From JAXHUE01 sp034189655 (lineage in GTDB: Bacteria; Chloroflexota; Dehalococcoidia; E44-bin15), in contig JAXHUE010000004.1 of the NCBI GenBank assembly GCA_034189655.1, forward strand, positions 1 through 64,000: a stretch of DNA of 64,000 nucleotides, written 5' to 3'. Shown one piece after another: positions 55,971 to 63,848 of this stretch (position 1 is its first letter; each line of letters starts with the position of its first letter). A program made the translations under genes and the position numbers. The notes beneath the pieces were generated by a model. It was not told the origin of the DNA. It did no database searches and saw only the letters and a program-made list of their open reading frames with translations.

Positions 55971-57187
55971 GGATCGCCCTCCTGTGCAACCGTGGCAACA
56001 TGTACTGTGGCGGGCAAGGGGTGTACACCTTCTACCTGGCGCAGGCGCTCCAGCGGCTGGGCCACGAGGTAGAGATCGTGGTGGGGCCACCCTATCCCGA
56101 CGTGCCGCCCGGGGTGGTCGAGCACCGCGTGGAGAACTTGAACTTCTTCGAGTACGGGTTCCCCAAAGCCGAGCCCTTCCGCGTCTTCACCCCGCTCAAC
56201 CTCTACGAGCTGGCATCGACCAGGATGGGCATGTTCTCCGAGATGACTGCCTTCAGCGTCCGCGCCTTCGACGCGGTGCGCCGCCGCCACCGCGAGCGCC
56301 CCTTCGATATCATCCACGATAACCAGACCCTGGGCTACGGCATCCTGCTCATGAAGTCGCTGGGGGTGCCGGTGGTGGCCACCATCCACCACCCCCTCCC
56401 CATCGACCGCAAGACCGACCTGGCCTACCTGGAGAGCCCGCGGGACCGCTGGTGGCGCATCATGTTCTACCCCTTCATCATGCAGCACATGGTGGCGCGG
56501 CGCATGGAGCGGGTCATCGTGGTCTCCCACAGCGCCGCCGACGAGACCCACGATGCCTTCGGGGTTGCCCGCGACCGCATCAGGGTGGTGTACAACGGCA
56601 TCGACATCGACGCCTTCCGCCGCCCCGACGACGTGGCCCCTGAGCCGGGCCGCCTCATCGTGGTGTGCAACACCCGCGACCGCAAGAAGGGGGTGGTCTA
56701 CCTCCTCGGTGCGCTGCGCATCCTGCGCCGCGACGTGGACGCACGGCTCACCATCGTGGACTGGGGCCTCCCCGAGAACGAGTACACGCCGGGCCTGGTG
56801 CGGCGCTTCGGCTTAGATGGCTGCGTGGAGTTCACCGGCAAGGTCAGCCGCGACGAGCTGGTGCGGCACTACGCCCGCGCCCAGGTGGCGGTGGTGCCCT
56901 CGCTGTACGAGGGGTTCGGCCTCCCCGCCGCGGAGGCCATGGCCCTGGGCCTGCCCGTGGTCTCCACCACTGCCGGCGCCCTGCCCGAGGTCGTGGGGGA
57001 CGACGCTGCCGGCGCCCTGGTGCCGCCGCGCGACGCCGCCGCCCTGGCCGCGGCCATCAGGGGGCTGCTCCAGGACGAGGCGCTCAGGCGAGAGGCGGGG
57101 GTGGCGGGGCGGAAGAGGGTGGAGACCATGTTCACCTGGGAGAACGCGGCGCGGCAGACGCTGGATGTATATCAGGAGGTCATGTAA
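55967..57187 (+). CDS. Glycosyltransferase family 4 protein, copy 1
   Basis: A 406-residue GT-B glycosyltransferase, probably retaining GT4. The N-terminal domain has CNRGNMYCGGQGVYTFYLAQAL for acceptor and phosphate contacts, and DIIHDNQTLGYGILL and VVATIHHPLPIDR. The C-terminal domain carries NTRDRKKGVVYLLGAL, KVSRDELVRHYARAQVAVVPSLYEGFGLPAAEAMALG with the E(x7)E motif, and a helical end. It is related to the gene at 57916. The product is probably a surface glycan or glycolipid; donor and acceptor are unknown. Start overlaps the Nudix stop (ATGA). Confidence 0.9.
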   Translation: MRIALLCNRGNMYCGGQGVYTFYLAQALQRLGHEVEIVVGPPYPDVPPGVVEHRVENLNFFEYGFPKAEPFRVFTPLNLYELASTRMGMFSEMTAFSVRAFDAVRRRHRERPFDIIHDNQTLGYGILLMKSLGVPVVATIHHPLPIDRKTDLAYLESPRDRWWRIMFYPFIMQHMVARRMERVIVVSHSAADETHDAFGVARDRIRVVYNGIDIDAFRRPDDVAPEPGRLIVVCNTRDRKKGVVYLLGALRILRRDVDARLTIVDWGLPENEYTPGLVRRFGLDGCVEFTGKVSRDELVRHYARAQVAVVPSLYEGFGLPAAEAMALGLPVVSTTAGALPEVVGDDAAGALVPPRDAAALAAAIRGLLQDEALRREAGVAGRKRVETMFTWENAARQTLDVYQEVM

Positions 57188-57895
57188 GTGCTCACCGTCA
57201 ATTTCGACCTCTTCCAGATAGAAGAGGGGGACCGCTTCCTGGACGTGGGCTGCGGCGAGGGCCGCCACAGCTTCGAGGCCTTCCGCCTGGGCAGCGGCGT
57301 GGTATGCTCCCTGGACCTGGACGATTTCTCCCTGCGGAAGACGCACTACATCCTGCACTACATGGACACGCAGCAGGAGAACGGCGGGTGCTGGGGGGTG
57401 ATGTTCGCCGATGCCCTGAACCTGCCCTTCGGCGACGAGAGCTTCGACAAGGTCATCTGCTCCGAGGTGCTGGAGCACGTGGCAGACGAGGAGCGGGGGG
57501 TCAGGGAGATGGTGCGCGTGCTACGGACAGGGGGGCAGCTCGCGGTCACCGTGCCCACGTATATACCGGAGAAGATATGCTGGACGCTGGACGAGGACTA
57601 CTACAACCACCCCGGCGGCCACGTGCGGATATTCAGGACGAGGGAGCTGGTGGCCCTGCTCGGGCGCAACGGCCTGGCGGTCTACGCCATCGGGTTCGAG
57701 CACGCCTTTCACTCCGTGTACTGGATACTGCGCTGCGTCTTCGGCCTCAAGAACGAGCAGGCCCGCGTCCCGGCGCTGTACCACAAGTTCCTGGAGCTCC
57801 CCATCCTGACCAAGTCCCGGTTCATCCCGTTCATGGAGCGGCTGTTCAACTTCGTGTTTCCCAAGAGCATCGTGGTATACACCAGGAAGGTCTAG
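57188..57895 (+). CDS. Class I SAM-dependent methyltransferase between the glycosyltransferases
   Basis: A 235-residue methyltransferase with motif I LDVGCGEGRHSFEA, VVCSLDLDDFSLRKT for motif II, DALNLPFGDESFDKVICSEVLEHVADEER, and VRVLRTGGQLAVTVP. The C-terminal part is longer than the core fold and aromatic-rich. It starts one base after the first glycosyltransferase stop (GTG) and is followed by the second, so it probably modifies the same glycan or lipid. The substrate is not readable from sequence. Confidence 0.9.
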   Translation: MLTVNFDLFQIEEGDRFLDVGCGEGRHSFEAFRLGSGVVCSLDLDDFSLRKTHYILHYMDTQQENGGCWGVMFADALNLPFGDESFDKVICSEVLEHVADEERGVREMVRVLRTGGQLAVTVPTYIPEKICWTLDEDYYNHPGGHVRIFRTRELVALLGRNGLAVYAIGFEHAFHSVYWILRCVFGLKNEQARVPALYHKFLELPILTKSRFIPFMERLFNFVFPKSIVVYTRKV

Positions 57896-57915
57896 GCCAA
57901 GGAGGTAGCCTGGGG

Positions 57916-59178
57916 GTGAATATCTGTCTCCTATGCTATCGCGGCAACAAGTACTGTGGCGGGCAGGGGGTCTACCTCTACTACCTGTCGCGCGAGCTGG
58001 TGCGGCTGGGCCACGAGGTAGACGTCCTGGTAGGGCCGCCGTACCCCGACCTCGCCGAGGGGGTGGGGGAGCACCGCCTGGAGAGCCTGAACCTCTACGA
58101 CCGGCGCAACGGCAGGTGGTGGGAGCTCCACCTGCCCGCGGACAACCCGCTGCGCGTCTTCGAGCCGCTCAACCTCTCCGAGGTGGCGGGCACCGCCGCC
58201 GGCATGTTCCCCGAGATCGTGACCTTCAGCATGAGGGCCTACTTGAAGATACGCCAGCTCATGCCCCAGCGCCGCTTCGACATCATCCACGATAACCAGT
58301 GCCTGGCCTTCGGGCTGCTCCCCATGAGGGGCCTGGGGGTGCCCCTGGTGGCCACCATCCACCACCCGCTCCCCATCGATACCAGGGCCGATGTCGCCCA
58401 GGCGCTCTCCACGTGGGCGCGCTTCCGCCGCATCCTGTTCTACCCCCCGCTGATGCAGGGCATCGTGGCCCGGCGCCTAGACGGTGTCATCACCGACTCC
58501 AACAGCTCCATCCACGAGATAGCCCAGGCGTTCCGGGTGCCCGATGAGCGCATGAGGCTGGTCTACCCCGGCATCGATACCGACGTCTTCACCATGCGCG
58601 ACGGCCACGAGGGGGAGAGCGGCCGCCTGGTGATGGTGGGCCGCACCGACGACCACAAGAAGGGCATCCTCTACCTGCTCCAGGCGCTGGCCATCTTGAA
58701 GGCCCGGGGCGGCCACTACAGGCTCACCATCGTCGACGACGTGAACCCCAGGGACAGCTATGCACTGGAGCTCATAGGGAGGCTGGGCATCGAGGAGATG
58801 GTCACCTTCACCGGGCGGGTGAGCATGGAGGGCCTGGTGCACCACTACCATGCCGCGGAGATCGCGGTCACCGCCTCCACCTACGAGGGGTTCGGCTTCC
58901 CCGCCGCCGAGGCCATGGCCTGCGGGGTGCCGGTCATCGCCACCCAGGTGGGGGCCCTGCCCGAGGTGGTGAAGGGCGAGGAGACCGGGCTCCTGGTGCC
59001 GCCGCGCGACGCCTATGCCCTGGCCGCGGCCATAGAGCGCCTCCATGATGACAGGGAGCTGCGCCAGCGGTTGGCCGCCGCGGGGCGGAGGCGGGTGGAG
59101 CGCTGCTTCTCATGGGAGCAGGCGGCCCGGCAGGTGGTGGACGTCTACCAGGAGGTGCTGGCCGCACGCGGGAGCTAG
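57916..59178 (+). CDS. Glycosyltransferase family 4 protein, copy 2
   Basis: A 420-residue GT4-type glycosyltransferase closely matching the gene at 55967: CYRGNKYCGGQGVYLYYLSREL, VLVGPPYPDLAEG, DIIHDNQCLAFGLL, VATIHHPLPIDTRAD, VGRTDDHKKGILYLLQALA and STYEGFGFPAAEAMACGVP with the E(x7)E pair. The GTG at 57916 follows AGGAGGT by about ten bases; a frame open 417 codons further upstream is a shadow of the two preceding genes. It ends the transcript, just before a double hairpin and terminator. Confidence 0.9.
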   Translation: MNICLLCYRGNKYCGGQGVYLYYLSRELVRLGHEVDVLVGPPYPDLAEGVGEHRLESLNLYDRRNGRWWELHLPADNPLRVFEPLNLSEVAGTAAGMFPEIVTFSMRAYLKIRQLMPQRRFDIIHDNQCLAFGLLPMRGLGVPLVATIHHPLPIDTRADVAQALSTWARFRRILFYPPLMQGIVARRLDGVITDSNSSIHEIAQAFRVPDERMRLVYPGIDTDVFTMRDGHEGESGRLVMVGRTDDHKKGILYLLQALAILKARGGHYRLTIVDDVNPRDSYALELIGRLGIEEMVTFTGRVSMEGLVHHYHAAEIAVTASTYEGFGFPAAEAMACGVPVIATQVGALPEVVKGEETGLLVPPRDAYALAAAIERLHDDRELRQRLAAAGRRRVERCFSWEQAARQVVDVYQEVLAARGS

Positions 59179-59180
59179 CT

Positions 59181-59211
59181 TGTGCCTGCCGCTCGCCGGC
59201 GGCAGGGCACA
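59181..59211 (+). other. Strong hairpin after the glycosyltransferase gene
   Basis: TGTGCC-TGCCGC and GCGGCA-G-GGCACA pair over about 12 bp with one bulged G. It lies two bases after the stop codon and just ahead of the intrinsic terminator at 59216. It may stabilise the 3' end. Confidence 0.55.
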
Positions 59212-59215
59212 GCGC

Positions 59216-59251
59216 CGCCTGCCTTCCCAGGAGTGGGGGCAGGCGTTTTTT
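59216..59251 (+). terminator. Intrinsic terminator of the nadK-glycosyltransferase transcript
   Basis: CGCCTGCC (59216-59223) and GGCAGGCG (59238-59245) form a perfect 8-bp stem, directly followed by six T. A classical rho-independent terminator. Confidence 0.88.
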
Positions 59252-59275
59252 ATTGGTGCCCTCGCCGGGGAGGGC

Positions 59276-60040
59276 CTAGGTCTTTGGGGTGCAGCGCACG
59301 ATGATGACGTCGCTCATGGAGGGCCGGCGGCGCCCGATGCCGTCGAGGAGGGAGAGCACCCGCCGCTGCACGCGCCGCGGCATGAGCTCCAGGATCCGGC
59401 CCCAGTAGGGCGCGGTCCACAGGAGAGACACCCCCACCGTCCTCTCGATGTGGAAGTGGCGCTCCATCAGTGCCACCAGCGTCGGGTAGTCGAACTTGAC
59501 GGTGTGGTCCGGCGGTATCTCCCAGGGTGGCCGCTCGTCGCTCCTCCTGGTAAGCCTGCTGATGATGGGGTGCCACGCCTTGCCCAGGCGGCAGCTCAAG
59601 CTCTCGAAGTTGGCGATGGCGATGATGACCGCCCCCCCAGGCTTCAGGGTGAGGGCGATGTCCCCCATGGTGCGCTCCGGGTCGGGGAAGTGGTCCAGGG
59701 CCCCCTTGCACACCACCTTGTCCAGCGAGTGCTCCCGGAAGGGGAGGGACTCGCCGATGCCGCGCACCAGGGAGACGTTGCCGTCGCCGACGTAGTCCCT
59801 GGCCTCGTGCAGCATGGTGCCCGACGGGTCGAGGCCGATGGCCCGGCTGCCCAGGCGCGCCATCTCCAGGGCGTCTACCGCCCGCCCGCAGCCGAGGTCG
59901 AGGATGGTCTCGCCTGGGCCTGGGGCCACCATCTCCATGGTGGCCCCGGCCATGCGCGCGAAGATGAAGGCGGTATCGGGGTATATCCGCTCCGGGACGA
60001 CGTCGTCGTCGACCCAGTCCAGGTCGAACTCAAGCCCCAC
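59276..60040 (-). CDS. Class I SAM-dependent methyltransferase
   Basis: A 254-residue methyltransferase. ETILDLGCGRAVDALEMARLG is motif I, AIGLDPSGTML motif II, GESLPFREHSLDKVVCKGALDHFPDPER motif IV and LTLKPGGAVIIAIAN motif V. The C-terminal 100 residues extend beyond the core. The GTG at 60040 is five bases after GAGGAG; the ATG at 60064 lies inside the end of the preceding gene and is less suitable. It is probably co-transcribed with the secreted protein gene. The substrate is unknown. Confidence 0.88.
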   Translation of the reverse strand: MGLEFDLDWVDDDVVPERIYPDTAFIFARMAGATMEMVAPGPGETILDLGCGRAVDALEMARLGSRAIGLDPSGTMLHEARDYVGDGNVSLVRGIGESLPFREHSLDKVVCKGALDHFPDPERTMGDIALTLKPGGAVIIAIANFESLSCRLGKAWHPIISRLTRRSDERPPWEIPPDHTVKFDYPTLVALMERHFHIERTVGVSLLWTAPYWGRILELMPRRVQRRVLSLLDGIGRRRPSMSDVIIVRCTPKT

Positions 60041-60050
60041 TACATCTCCT

Positions 60051-60704
60051 CTAGGGGCAGACATCGTCTATCCACAGCTCCTGCCCGCCGATGGAGAAGG
60101 CCCCGATGGTGCCGGAGACCTCGAGGGTCCCGGTATCGTTGCCCAGGCCGTTGGTGACAGTGACGGTGCTGCCGCCGATGGTAGCGCCATTGATGTCGGC
60201 GAAGTTCGCGAAGTTGCGGAAGTCGCCGTTTATCTCGATGTTGAGGTTGCCTCCGTACTCACCGAATTTCAGGGAGAGGCCGCTTATGGGGACGCCGAAG
60301 TCGAAGCTGACGAGGATGTTGTTCACCATAAGCTCCTTGCCCATGCCGCCGGCGAGCCCGGCGCTCCCGATCTCGGCGAAGCCAGAGCTGGTCCACTGGC
60401 CGTTGCCCCACTGGAAGGGCCCGAAGGTGAGGTGAACCCCGGCCTCGGCGAGGGTATCGCCCACGTTGAAGGTGCTCCCCAGCGGCGGCGGATCGAAGTG
60501 CACGCAGCCCGGCGCTGGCGGGAGCGTGGCGGTGGGGGTGACCCCGGGCGTCGGCGTGGGCGTGGGGGTCGGTGTGGCGGTGGGTGTCGGTGGTGGGCAG
60601 CACGCGAGGGGTGCTGCCAGCAGTGCCAGGGCGGCTACGGAGAGAGAGAGTAGAACAGCTATCCTGAAGATTCCCCTGTCTCTAAGGCCTATACCCTTCT
60701 TCAT
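60051..60704 (-). CDS. Secreted or lipid-anchored protein with Thr-Pro linker
   Basis: A 217-residue exported protein of unknown function. A basic start and hydrophobic stretch (IAVLLSLSVAALALLAAPLACC) make a signal peptide, with a possible lipidated cysteine. A linker of TP repeats covers about 37-60. The remaining 155 residues look like a beta-sandwich: alternating hydrophobic strands, glycine-rich turns (GGNLNIEINGDFRNF, GGSTVTVTNGLGNDTGTLEVSG) and no catalytic motif I can name. The signal end (ACCP) resembles that of the surface protein at 14631. GGGGG precedes the ATG. Confidence 0.78.
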   Translation of the reverse strand: MKKGIGLRDRGIFRIAVLLSLSVAALALLAAPLACCPPPTPTATPTPTPTPTPGVTPTATLPPAPGCVHFDPPPLGSTFNVGDTLAEAGVHLTFGPFQWGNGQWTSSGFAEIGSAGLAGGMGKELMVNNILVSFDFGVPISGLSLKFGEYGGNLNIEINGDFRNFANFADINGATIGGSTVTVTNGLGNDTGTLEVSGTIGAFSIGGQELWIDDVCP

Positions 60705-60785
60705 GGTGGCCCCCTTTCGAGATAGACTTGGTACCCTTTCCGGGGATGGGGGGGCCCGCCCTGCCCCCCGCGTCCACTGTGATGG

Positions 60786-61331
60786 CTAGTCCCTTTGGTA
60801 CTGGGCCATGCCCTCCAGGTACAGGTCGCCGCCGTGGGCATCGTTTACCACGATGGCGGGGAAGCCCTCCACCTCCAGACGCATGATGGCCTCGGCCCCC
60901 AGGTCATCGTAGGCCACCACCTCGGCCCGCTTGATGGAGCGGGCGATGAGGGCGCCGGCCCCTCCGGTGGCGGCGAGGTACACCGCCTTGTGCCTGGCTA
61001 TGGCCTCCTTGACCTCTGCGGAGCGGGAGCCCTTGCCGATCATCCCTTTCAGCCCGGCGGCGATTAAGCGCGGGGAGTAGGCGTCCATGCGCCCGCTGGT
61101 GGTGGGGCCGGCGGCGCCGATGACGTGCCCCGGCGGTGCCGGCGAGGGGCCCATGTAGTAGATGGTCTGGCCGCGGAAGTCGAACGGTGGCTCCTCGCCG
61201 CGGTCCAGGGCCTCGGTGAGCCGCTTGTGGGCGGCGTCGCGCGCGGAGTAGATCACCCCGGTGATGGAGACGCGGTCTCCGGCCTTGAGCCCCTCAATCA
61301 CCTTTTCGTCGAGAGGAGACTTGATGTCCAT
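60786..61331 (-). CDS. Fumarate hydratase class I, beta (C-terminal) subunit
   Basis: A 181-residue protein of the Fe-S hydro-lyase beta family (FumA C-terminal half, TtdB). Visible are GDRVSITGVIYSARDAAHKRL, IYYMGPSPAPPGHVIGAAGPTTSGRMD, MIGKGSRSAEV and YLAATGGAGALIARSIK. It would hydrate fumarate to malate with an alpha subunit, which is not in the window and may lie beyond the right edge. The ATG at 61331 follows AGGAG by six bases; another ATG at 61349 overlaps the sdhA-like stop as ATGA. It is the last gene of the fumarate/succinate operon. Confidence 0.9.
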   Translation of the reverse strand: MDIKSPLDEKVIEGLKAGDRVSITGVIYSARDAAHKRLTEALDRGEEPPFDFRGQTIYYMGPSPAPPGHVIGAAGPTTSGRMDAYSPRLIAAGLKGMIGKGSRSAEVKEAIARHKAVYLAATGGAGALIARSIKRAEVVAYDDLGAEAIMRLEVEGFPAIVVNDAHGGDLYLEGMAQYQRD

Positions 61332-61345
61332 AGCTCGCTCCTGGG

Positions 61346-63013
61346 TCATCTCAGCGTTCCCACGTAGTGTGAGGTGAGCTGCCTCTTCTTAAGCTCGGGT
61401 TCGGTGTAGTCCGGGAGGAGCATGGGGGCCACCCTGTCGGTGGTGATGCCGGCCTCCTCCATCTCCCGGTGGTAGGTCTTGACGTGCTCAAGCGAGGGCT
61501 TTCCCTCCCTGGCCTGCTCCTTTGCGTAGCGGGCGGCGTTGGTGCCGGCGATGCGCCCGAAGACCAGGATGTCGAGGAGGGAGTTGCCCATTAAGCGGTT
61601 CTCGCCGTGCACCCCGCCGCTCACCTCGCCGGCGGCGTAGAGGCCGGGGACCGCGGTCTCGCCCTGGGAGTTGTACTCCAGGCCGCCGTTCTGGTAGTGC
61701 AGGGTAGGGTAGACCAGCATGGGCTCGGTGGCGATGTCGATGCCGTGCCTCTTGTACAGGATGTACTTGCCCGGGAACTCCCGCTGCACGGTGCCCGTGC
61801 CGGAGAGGAGGTCGATCATGGGCGAGTCGAGCCACACCCCCAGCTTGCCGGTGGGGGTAGGGACGCCCTTGCCCTTGACCTGGCACTCCTTGATGAAGGC
61901 CGCCGCCTCCACGTCGCGCGGCTCGCGCTCGTAGACGAACTGCTCGCCGTCGACGTTCAACACGTTGGCCCCGGCGCCGCGGAACTTCTCCGTGATCAGG
62001 ATGCCCTCCATCTGCTCCGGGTAGACCACGCCCGTGGGGTGGTACTGCACGGTGTGCAGGAAGACCAGCTTGACACCGGCGCGGTAGCCGATGATGAGGC
62101 CGTCGCCGGTGGCCCCGTAGTGGTTGGTGGTCATGAAGCCCTGGACGTGGAGGCGGCCACTGCCGCCGGTGGCGAGCACCACCGACTTGGCCTTGACCAC
62201 GACGTACTCCTCGGTGTCCAGGTTGTAGAGCAGGGCGCCGGCGCAGTGGCCGTGCTCGTTCAAGATGAGCTCTACGGCGGGGGAGAACTCCAGCACGGTG
62301 ATATCGGGGCGGTTGCGTGCCTCGTCGCGGATGGTGCGCATGATGTCGGCGCCGGTGATGTCGGCGCAGCAGTGCATCCGCTTGCGCGAGGTGCCGCCCC
62401 CGTGGAGGGTGTACAGGGTGCCGTCGGGCTCCTTGGTGAACATGAGCCCGATTCTCTCCAGCCAGAGGAGGACGTCGGGGGCCTCGGTGACCAGCGTGCG
62501 CACCAGGTCCGGGTCGTTCTTGAAGTGGCCCCCTCCCATCACGTCCAGGTAGTGGTAGTAGGGGGAGTCCTTCCACCCCTTGGAGGCGGCCTGGATGCCA
62601 CCCTCGGCCATCATGGTGTTGGCGTCGCCGTGGCGCAGCTTGGTGGCGATGGTCACCTTTGCCCCCTGCTCCTGGGCGAGCAGGGCGGCAGCGGTGCCGG
62701 CACCGCCCCCGCCGATCACCAGGACGTCGGTCTCCACGTCGGCGTGGGAGAGGTCGACGGCGTCGGGGTCGACGCGGCTCCTGGCCTCGAGGAGGTCTAC
62801 CACCTCGTGTGCTATGCGGTAGCCCTTGTTGGGCCCCACCTTGATCTCGCGGCGGCCCTCCTCCTGGTAGTCGGGGTGGTAGTGGAGTGTCTCACCCCGC
62901 TCCTCCAAGGACATGGCGGGGAACTCCTCCCCGGCCTTCTTCCGGGCGACGCGCTCGGGGCGGGTGCGCTCCACGATCTCGATCAGCCTCTTCAGCTCCT
63001 GTGGGTAGGGCAT
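61346..63013 (-). CDS. Fumarate reductase/succinate dehydrogenase flavoprotein subunit
   Basis: A 555-residue SdhA/FrdA-family flavoprotein with an unusual 95-residue N-terminal region. FAD site DVLVIGGGGAGTAAALLA. Substrate-site elements known from FrdA are kept: QYHPTG, EKFRGAGANVLN with the catalytic arginine, LHYQNGGLEYN, and ENRLMGNSLLD. At the place of the histidine that binds FAD covalently (RSHTVAAEGG in E. coli FrdA as I remember it) the sequence reads DANTMMAEGG, with asparagine, so FAD is probably non-covalent. Its neighbours are the Fe-S subunit, an HdrB-like protein and fumarase beta, so fumarate/succinate chemistry is likely. Confidence 0.88.
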   Translation of the reverse strand: MPYPQELKRLIEIVERTRPERVARKKAGEEFPAMSLEERGETLHYHPDYQEEGRREIKVGPNKGYRIAHEVVDLLEARSRVDPDAVDLSHADVETDVLVIGGGGAGTAAALLAQEQGAKVTIATKLRHGDANTMMAEGGIQAASKGWKDSPYYHYLDVMGGGHFKNDPDLVRTLVTEAPDVLLWLERIGLMFTKEPDGTLYTLHGGGTSRKRMHCCADITGADIMRTIRDEARNRPDITVLEFSPAVELILNEHGHCAGALLYNLDTEEYVVVKAKSVVLATGGSGRLHVQGFMTTNHYGATGDGLIIGYRAGVKLVFLHTVQYHPTGVVYPEQMEGILITEKFRGAGANVLNVDGEQFVYEREPRDVEAAAFIKECQVKGKGVPTPTGKLGVWLDSPMIDLLSGTGTVQREFPGKYILYKRHGIDIATEPMLVYPTLHYQNGGLEYNSQGETAVPGLYAAGEVSGGVHGENRLMGNSLLDILVFGRIAGTNAARYAKEQAREGKPSLEHVKTYHREMEEAGITTDRVAPMLLPDYTEPELKKRQLTSHYVGTLR

Positions 63014-63052
63014 GTTCTCTCCTCCGGCACGGGCATATCGGTGCGATACGGG

Positions 63053-63820
63053 CTACAGGTGGCCCTTGTCCTGGGGCTGCCAGTCGTCTGCGGCCATCTC
63101 CGGCTCCATCTCGCGGCCCTTGTACAGTGTCTTTATGTCCTCGGCCCCCATCTTCATGAGCTCGCCGAGCATGTCATCGTACGTACCCCCTTTTATGCGC
63201 TCCACGGCCTGGGCCAGGTGCTGGGCCCGGGGCGCGATCTTGCCCCCGTAGAGCCGCCTCGCAAGCTGGGCGATGTGGTACTGGGGCAGCTCTCCCATGC
63301 AGCGGCTGGCGCACAGGCCGCACTGGATGCAGTCGAAGGAGAGCCTGGCCGCGAGGGCGATATCGCCCCTCTTCAACGCGGCGACGTAGTCCATGACCTG
63401 TATGTCCATGGGGCACACCTTGGTGCAGGTGTTGCACGCGACGCAGCGGAACAGCTCCGGGTAGAGGGCGAACACCTCTTCGGGGGCCGCGGTGAGCTCG
63501 GCGTAGTCGTAGCGGGCGCGGTTGGCCGGGTAGAAGGGTATCTGGGCCAGGTACATATCGGGCTCGACCATGGTCTGGCAGGCCAGCCCCACGTAGATGT
63601 GGTAGTCCCCCGGCTTGCGGTAGACGGTGCTGCACGCGCCGCATATGCCGCCGCGGCAGCCGCAGCCGCGGATGAACTTGAAGCCGGCGTACTCCATGGC
63701 CTTCATGATGGTGAGTCCCTCGGGCACCAGGTACCTCTTGCCCATCACGTAGACCGGAACAAGCCCGGCCGCCGGCTGGGCCGTGCCCTCGGTAGTGCTC
63801 TTCGTTTCCTGTGCGCTCAT
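63053..63820 (-). CDS. Fumarate reductase/succinate dehydrogenase iron-sulfur subunit
   Basis: A 255-residue SdhB/FrdB-type electron carrier. A ferredoxin-like domain holds C55, C60, C63 and C81 (CGCRGGICGAC, then LACQTMVEPD) for a 2Fe-2S cluster. A helical domain carries CVACNTCTKVCP and CIQCGLCASRC for two further clusters; the fourth cysteine of each set is present. The ATG at 63820 has GGAGG nine bases upstream; a 20-residue upstream extension overlaps the previous gene. It lies between the HdrB-like gene and the flavoprotein gene in one operon. Confidence 0.9.
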   Translation of the reverse strand: MSAQETKSTTEGTAQPAAGLVPVYVMGKRYLVPEGLTIMKAMEYAGFKFIRGCGCRGGICGACSTVYRKPGDYHIYVGLACQTMVEPDMYLAQIPFYPANRARYDYAELTAAPEEVFALYPELFRCVACNTCTKVCPMDIQVMDYVAALKRGDIALAARLSFDCIQCGLCASRCMGELPQYHIAQLARRLYGGKIAPRAQHLAQAVERIKGGTYDDMLGELMKMGAEDIKTLYKGREMEPEMAADDWQPQDKGHL

Positions 63821-63848
63821 CCGCTCTCGCCTCCTTGACGGTGCCAGT

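Noticed and set aside
56665..57915. An 837-residue fused glycosyltransferase frame
   Set aside because: The first 417 codons are an out-of-frame shadow of the preceding two genes, and a GTG with AGGAGGT starts the true gene at 57916.
60748..60769. A G-run/C-run hairpin before the secreted protein gene
   Set aside because: Homopolymer G and C runs pair trivially, and no T-tract follows on either strand.
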